DNA of 64,000 bases from Inquilinus sp. KBS0705. Lineage in GTDB: Bacteria > Bacteroidota > Bacteroidia > Sphingobacteriales > Sphingobacteriaceae. The stretch covers positions 1,364,001 to 1,428,000 of the forward strand of contig VCCI02000001.1 of NCBI GenBank assembly GCA_005938025.2, given 5' to 3'. The notes beneath the pieces were generated by a model that did not search any database, had not been told where the DNA came from, and worked only from the letters and a program-made list of their open reading frames with translations. The position numbers and the translations under genes were made by a program. Each line of letters begins with the position of its first letter. Within the stretch, counting starts at the first letter, position 1. Shown here piece by piece: positions 59,977-64,000 of this stretch.

Positions 59977-60095
59977 TAGGTAATGTTAGAGGTTTGAGGT
60001 TAGGTATTAGAGGTTAGAAATTTTTTAATCTCCAGTCTCTGATTGCAGGTTAAAATTAGCATACCCTAACCTCTGGCCTCCAGTCTCTAATTACC
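59977..60095. repeat. Low-complexity inverted repeat with GAGGTT/CTCCAGTCTC units
   Basis: The left side has the short direct repeats AGAGGTTTGAGGTTAGG and TTAGAGGTTAG. The right side has CTCCAGTCTCT twice and ATACCCTAACCTC. The two sides are imperfectly complementary (TTAGGTAAT with ATTACC, GGTTAGGTAT with ATACCCTAACC). Such purine-rich units are common intergenic filler in this group; dispersion in the genome is unproven here. Confidence 0.5.
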
Positions 60096-60097
60096 AA

Positions 60098-61054
60098 TTA
60101 CGCCGTTACAACATGCTCTTTAGCAGCTAAATAACGCTCGGCATCTATAGCGGCCATACAGCCTGTGCCTGCAGCGGTCACCGCCTGCCTGTAAATATGA
60201 TCCTGCGCATCGCCGCAGCAAAATACGCCCTCAACATTGGTTTCTGTTGATCCGGGCCTGGTTTTTATATAACCGGTCTCATCCATGTGTATCCAGTCGG
60301 TAAAAATTTCGGTATTGGGTTTGTGCCCAATGGCTACAAAAAAGCCGGTAACATCTAAAACACGCTCCTGCTGGCTTTGGTTATTTAACACCTTAACAGC
60401 GTTTACGCTTTGGCCGTCGCCCATAATTTCAAGGGTTTCGGTATTATACAGTATCTCTATGTTGGCCGTGTTTAATACACGGTGTACCATTGCTTTTGAG
60501 GCGCGGAACTCGTCGCGGCGAACGATCATGTACACTTTGCGGCAAAGCTTGGCTAAATAAGTGGCTTCTTCGGCAGCGGTATCGCCCGCGCCTACTATAG
60601 CTACATCCTGGCCCTTAAAAAAGAAACCATCACAAACGGCACAAGCAGATACGCCAAAGCCGCTATATTTTTGTTCAGACTCCAAACCCAGCCATTTTGC
60701 CGATGCACCGGTTGAAATGATAACCGTATCTGCCAGTATAGTTTTGTTTTCGTCAACCACTACTTTATGCGGCAGCGACGAAAAATCAACCGAACTTACG
60801 TAGCCGAAACGGATATCGGTACCTAAACGCTCGGCCTGTTTGCGAAAATCTTCCATCATCTCGGGGCCCATTATACCATCAGGATAACCGGGAAAGTTCT
60901 CTACATCAGTAGTTTGTGTAAGCTGCCCGCCGGCCAGCATACCTGTATACATTACAGGCTTAAGGTCGGCACGCGAAGCGTAAATGGCCGCAGTGTAACC
61001 CGCCGGGCCCGAACCTATGATCAAACATTTAACGTGTTCAGTATCTTGTGACAT
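60098..61054 (-). CDS. trxB: Thioredoxin-disulfide reductase
   Basis: A 318-residue FAD/NADPH enzyme that keeps thioredoxin reduced. Motifs in order: FAD site IIGSGPAGYTAAIYASRADL, the redox-active pair in SACAVCDGFFF (CxxC, about residue 138), NADPH site VAIVGAGDTAAEEATYLA, VIVRRDEFRAS-type basic stretch (MIVRRDEFRASKAM), and the final CCGDAQDHIYRQAVTAAGTGCMAAIDAERYL. Length and both nucleotide sites are complete. It is cytoplasmic and stands alone, followed by a terminator-like palindrome. Confidence 0.97.
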   Translation of the reverse strand: MSQDTEHVKCLIIGSGPAGYTAAIYASRADLKPVMYTGMLAGGQLTQTTDVENFPGYPDGIMGPEMMEDFRKQAERLGTDIRFGYVSSVDFSSLPHKVVVDENKTILADTVIISTGASAKWLGLESEQKYSGFGVSACAVCDGFFFKGQDVAIVGAGDTAAEEATYLAKLCRKVYMIVRRDEFRASKAMVHRVLNTANIEILYNTETLEIMGDGQSVNAVKVLNNQSQQERVLDVTGFFVAIGHKPNTEIFTDWIHMDETGYIKTRPGSTETNVEGVFCCGDAQDHIYRQAVTAAGTGCMAAIDAERYLAAKEHVVTA

Positions 61055-61127
61055 TACAATTTTTATAAGATGCGAATTTAATAAATATGCCGCTAAATAG
61101 CGTCAGTGTGGAGTAAAAGATTGGTTG

Positions 61128-62081
61128 TTAATAATAAGGATCTGTGATCTGACCGTCATGTGTTAAACGGATTTTAATTTTTGAATTAATGAGAATAACA
61201 TGATACACAATTTCCTGGCTAATATAACTCCCATCTTGTCTAAATGGTCTCCAATTTGGGGCGGCAAGTAAAGCATCTGTAATTGCTTTATCAACAGGAT
61301 CACTTAACTTCCTAATGATTTTCGGCCGTTTTATTTTACCCTTTTTATCTACCGTAAAATTTACAACTACAACTCCATCAATACCGTTTGCAATACGAGA
61401 ACTAATAGCTTGATTTAGATATTTTGTAAAATCATAGTCAGGTCCACCGTTGATAACAATGTTGTGTAAAATAGCAACCTGTAGTCTTTTAACGGCTGGA
61501 GAACTATTGTCTAATTGATCAACCTTTTGATTGTTTTTATAAGTAATAGCATTAATGGTTTTGCCGTATTGAATAAACCACTCTCCTTCTTTTAAATCGT
61601 TTATATATTGTCCCCTTTCTATAGATTCACCTTCTCTGCCATATCGCTCATAAAGTCCATTAAACTTTCCATTTTCATAGGTATACATAAAATTTTTAAC
61701 TCCATCGTTATAAAAATACATCCATGGCCCCGATCGTACGCCATTTAAATAGTAGCCTGTACTATGTAAATACCTAAATAACTTATGGGACGAAGAATCA
61801 GTATTAAATTGAAGGTCATATCCATAAAAAACAAACTTGCCATGTGGTATCTTTAATTTATCGTCTTTGTAAGTACCCACACTCAACGCGTCGCCACGCT
61901 TATTATAGATTTTTCCTGCCCAAGCCGAATCTCCTTCTAACTTTTGCGCTATGGCATAAAAATGGGATTTTGTAGAATCATTTATAACATTTCTATTTGT
62001 ATCTAAAAAAAGCTTTAATGTTTGCGATTTGGCATTTAAGCAAACAAGTATAACAATAAATAAAGCAATAAGTCTTTTCAT
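61128..62081 (-). CDS. Exported MORN-repeat protein with TonB C-terminal domain
   Basis: A 317-residue protein with signal peptide MKRLIALFIVILVCLNAKSQ. The middle (about 95-190) has MORN-type repeats: HSTGYYLNGVRSGPWMYFYNDG, YENGKFNGLYERYGREGE and YINDLKEGEWFIQYG. The end (about 225-300) is a TonB C-terminal domain: IDGVVVVNFTVDKKGKIKRPKIIRKLSDPVDKAITDALLAAPNWRPF. It lacks the N-terminal membrane helix and Pro-rich spacer of a true TonB, so after signal cleavage it would be a free periplasmic or surface protein and cannot transmit energy alone. It starts one base before the end of the upstream dipeptidase gene context (stop of M19 gene at 62083), so the two are probably co-transcribed. Confidence 0.85.
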   Translation of the reverse strand: MKRLIALFIVILVCLNAKSQTLKLFLDTNRNVINDSTKSHFYAIAQKLEGDSAWAGKIYNKRGDALSVGTYKDDKLKIPHGKFVFYGYDLQFNTDSSSHKLFRYLHSTGYYLNGVRSGPWMYFYNDGVKNFMYTYENGKFNGLYERYGREGESIERGQYINDLKEGEWFIQYGKTINAITYKNNQKVDQLDNSSPAVKRLQVAILHNIVINGGPDYDFTKYLNQAISSRIANGIDGVVVVNFTVDKKGKIKRPKIIRKLSDPVDKAITDALLAAPNWRPFRQDGSYISQEIVYHVILINSKIKIRLTHDGQITDPYY

Positions 62082-62082
62082 A

Positions 62083-63258
62083 CTACTTCCCCTTATTAGC
62101 CTTGAGCACTCTTATAAAATTACCACCTAATATTTTATCAATATCCTTTTCGCTGTACCCAATCTTTAACAGCTCTGCGGTTATTTTGGGGTAGTCGGTA
62201 ACACTGTCAAGCCCTAAAGGGTACGATTCGGCACCGTCAAAATCCGAGCCGATGCCTACATGGTCAGCGCCTATCAGCTTTACCATATAGTCGATGTGTT
62301 TTATCAGCATGCTTAGGGGCGGGCGCATCAGGTCGGCTTCTTCTTTATATAAGGTGTTCAGGCGTATACTGGCCAGGTCCTCGTCATTATATATTTTGTA
62401 TAACGAGTCGAGTTCCGGTTTATGCTTTGCCAAAAACACCTCGTTTTTGGCGTTGTAAGTACTATCAATAAAGCCACTGTAAAAATTCAAAAACACTACA
62501 CCGCCGTTTTGGGCAATGGCCTTTAGCTGGTAGTCTTTTAAGTTGCGCCTGTGCGGGTTTAAGGCATAAACACAGCTATGCGATGCAATAACCGGCTTAG
62601 TGGTAATTGACATTACATCGGCAAAGGTTTTTTCGCCGGGGTGCGACAGGTCTATCATCACCCCTAATTGGTTTAACCTGATCACTACCTGCTTGCCAAA
62701 ATCTGTTAAGCCCTTTTGGGGTAACGAGTCGCCTTTTAAGGTTTCATCGCGGGCAGATGTTGCCCAATCGGTACTGTTGTTCCAGGTAAGGGTAAGGTAA
62801 GCCATGCCACGTTTGGCAAGGCTATCAATATAATCCAGCCTGTCCTCTATCATGTGGCCGCCTTCTACCCCTATCATGGCGGCCAGCTTTTGCTCTTTTA
62901 CCGTTTTTTGCAAGTCGGCCGCTGTGCGTACCAGTGTAATTTTATCCGGGTATCTTTTAATAAGCGCGTAAAGCGAATCTATCTCGCGGTTAGCAAATGC
63001 GTAAGCATCGTTTTTACCATGCTGCTCGCCGCACCAAACGGAGAATACCTGCACATCAAGCCCTCCCTGTTTAGCACGAGGCAAATCAAAGTTGCCTACT
63101 GTTTGCTGTTTACCCAGATCAAGTTTTGTAATCAACTCGTTAGACAAGGCATCGTTATGCGTATCAACCAGTATAGCCCTTTGGTGTATCTTATCAGCAT
63201 TTTGCGCCGAAGCATAGGTAACAAGTAGCAGTAGTAATGGCAGCAGCAGATTTTTCAT
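62083..63258 (-). CDS. Secreted membrane dipeptidase (peptidase M19)
   Basis: An exported zinc dipeptidase of about 391 residues in the renal-dipeptidase family. I start at ATG 63258 because MKNLLLPLLLLLVTYASAQ is then a perfect signal peptide; the frame is open 24 codons further but that stretch is not signal-like. Metal ligands are visible: His/Asp in ILVDTHNDALS, Glu in MIGVEGGHMIEDRLDYID, His in VMIDLSHPGEKTF and PVIASHSCVYAL, and the Asp of HVGIGSDFDGAESYP. It removes dipeptides, including D-amino-acid ones, in the periplasm. One base separates its end from the MORN-TonB gene. Confidence 0.93.
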   Translation of the reverse strand: MKNLLLPLLLLLVTYASAQNADKIHQRAILVDTHNDALSNELITKLDLGKQQTVGNFDLPRAKQGGLDVQVFSVWCGEQHGKNDAYAFANREIDSLYALIKRYPDKITLVRTAADLQKTVKEQKLAAMIGVEGGHMIEDRLDYIDSLAKRGMAYLTLTWNNSTDWATSARDETLKGDSLPQKGLTDFGKQVVIRLNQLGVMIDLSHPGEKTFADVMSITTKPVIASHSCVYALNPHRRNLKDYQLKAIAQNGGVVFLNFYSGFIDSTYNAKNEVFLAKHKPELDSLYKIYNDEDLASIRLNTLYKEEADLMRPPLSMLIKHIDYMVKLIGADHVGIGSDFDGAESYPLGLDSVTDYPKITAELLKIGYSEKDIDKILGGNFIRVLKANKGK

Positions 63259-63314
63259 ATGTGGAAGATAGAAAATGTATGGGAGATTAGAAAATGGAGT
63301 GGATTTACTCCGTG

Positions 63315-63410
63315 CGTCATTGCGAGGCACGAAGGAATCTCTACACAGGACAAACCGCTGTGCAGGCGGTCATAAATAGTCGTGAGATTGCTTTGTACCT
63401 CGCAATGACG
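63315..63410. repeat. Interspersed palindrome of the CGTCATTGCGAGG type
   Basis: CGTCATTGCGAGG (63315-63327) is repeated as its exact complement CCTCGCAATGACG (63398-63410), and the inner parts are partly complementary too (GAAGGAATCTC with GAGATTGCTTT). Elements with these ends are common between genes in many Bacteroidota. It fills the 164-base gap before the carboxylase gene. Confidence 0.8.
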
Positions 63411-63422
63411 TGGTGGTTACGC

Positions 63423-64000
63423 CTAAGTTTGTATCACCCCCACATTAAACGCCCGCTCAATAGGCGCGTGATTAGCCGCCTCAATACCCATGGATATTAC
63501 CTTACGGGTTTCAAGCGGGTCGATGATGCCATCTACCCATAGTCTTGCTGCTGCATAATATGGGGTGGTTTGGGTGTTATAACGGTCGGTGGTTTGTTTA
63601 AGCAGTTCGGCTTCCTTTTGTTCGTCCACCTCCTCGCCTTTGGCTTTTAAACCTGCCGACTGCATTTGCACCAATACCTTAGCCGCCTGCGAGCCGCCCA
63701 TTACGGCGATCTTGGCAGATGGCCAGGCGTATATCAGTCTTGGGTCGTAGGCCTTGCCGCACATAGCATAATTGCCCGCGCCGTAAGAGTTGCCTATCAC
63801 GATGGTAAACTTTGGCACCACCGAATTGGCAACTGCATTCACCATCTTAGCGCCATCCTTAATAATGCCACCATGCTCGCTGCGGCTGCCAACCATAAAG
63901 CCGGTAACATCCTGCAAAAACACCAGCGGTATCTTCTTCTGGTTACAGTTCATGATAAAGCGGGTAGCCTTATCGGCCGAGTCGGAATAGATAACCCCAC
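63423..64000 (-). CDS. Acyl-CoA carboxylase beta subunit, methylcrotonyl-CoA carboxylase-like (5' end outside window)
   Basis: The C-terminal 192 residues of a biotin-dependent carboxyltransferase; the frame is open to the right edge. Blocks: KIPLVFLQDVTGFMVGSRSE, GGIIKDGAKMVNAVANSVVPKFTIVIGNSYGAGNYAMCGKAYDPRLIYAWPSAKIAVMGGSQAAKVL. The GFMVG and GNSYGAGNYAMCGKAYDPR pattern is nearer to methylcrotonyl-CoA carboxylase (leucine breakdown) than to propionyl-CoA carboxylase, whose members have GFLPG and KAYGGAYxVM. The two oxyanion-hole glycine stretches are intact. The biotin-carrying alpha subunit would have to lie outside the window. An in-frame ATG at 63953 is internal and not the start. Confidence 0.92.
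   Translation of the reverse strand, partial: GVIYSDSADKATRFIMNCNQKKIPLVFLQDVTGFMVGSRSEHGGIIKDGAKMVNAVANSVVPKFTIVIGNSYGAGNYAMCGKAYDPRLIYAWPSAKIAVMGGSQAAKVLVQMQSAGLKAKGEEVDEQKEAELLKQTTDRYNTQTTPYYAAARLWVDGIIDPLETRKVISMGIEAANHAPIERAFNVGVIQT

Overview
The window looks like chromosomal DNA of a Sphingobacteriaceae bacterium (phylum Bacteroidota), probably Mucilaginibacter or a close relative. The case rests on several signs: a fused MurF-alanine racemase, promoters of the Bacteroidota type (TTG, about 19 bp, TAnnTTTG), start codons with no Shine-Dalgarno sequence, a Wzc-type kinase with a Gly/Tyr-rich tail, and dispersed palindromes common in this phylum. The genus is inference, since no 16S gene is present.

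1-15 kb is housekeeping and transport. A leftward group carries a LolD-like ABC ATPase, a stand-alone Rossmann-like protein, a HAD protein with altered catalytic motifs and the start of an S41 lipoprotein peptidase. Then come sucC, a YceI protein under a perfect 28-bp palindrome, a YciO/TsaC-like protein, an isolated trpA, a sodium:solute symporter, a LOG-family protein, two tandem MFS transporters, a DUF502 protein, murF-alr and recX.

15-29 kb is a mixed region. tRNA-Gly and tRNA-Leu are followed by a small type II toxin-antitoxin cassette enclosed between tRNA-Leu and a 91-base, 89-identical direct repeat of its 3' end and terminator. Next are a RecF-like ATPase, a manganese catalase, a YdeI/OmdA-type protein with a decayed gene start behind it, a secreted cyclophilin, a 57-residue basic protein missed by usual length cut-offs, exonuclease III, a soluble double-PAS histidine kinase and a RibD/DHFR-like protein. 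A four-gene leftward operon (aldo/keto reductase, NTF2-like protein, SMP-30-like beta-propeller, PQQ-type sugar dehydrogenase) stands divergent from an AraC regulator and could be a periplasmic sugar-oxidation module. A GlxA-type regulator and an SRPBCC protein close the region.

29-54 kb is a large surface-polysaccharide locus, visibly more AT-rich than its flanks. A rightward block (flippase, galactofuranosyltransferase-like GT2, UDP-galactopyranose mutase, Galf transferase-like, polymerase, GT4, split Alg14/Alg13-like pair) meets tail to tail a leftward operon that starts at wza-wzc and runs through a nucleotide-sugar epimerase, a second flippase, a second polymerase, several glycosyltransferases and two GH99/WbsX-like proteins. 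Two flippase/polymerase sets suggest two polymers. No priming phosphoglycosyltransferase is visible in the window.

54-64 kb returns to ordinary genes: a YdjC-like deacetylase overlapping a membrane-anchored EEP hydrolase, two small unknowns, a GH20 beta-N-acetylhexosaminidase, thioredoxin reductase, a MORN-TonB protein, a secreted M19 dipeptidase and the C-terminal part of an acyl-CoA carboxylase beta subunit cut by the window edge. I saw no transposase, integrase, prophage, CRISPR array or known riboswitch.
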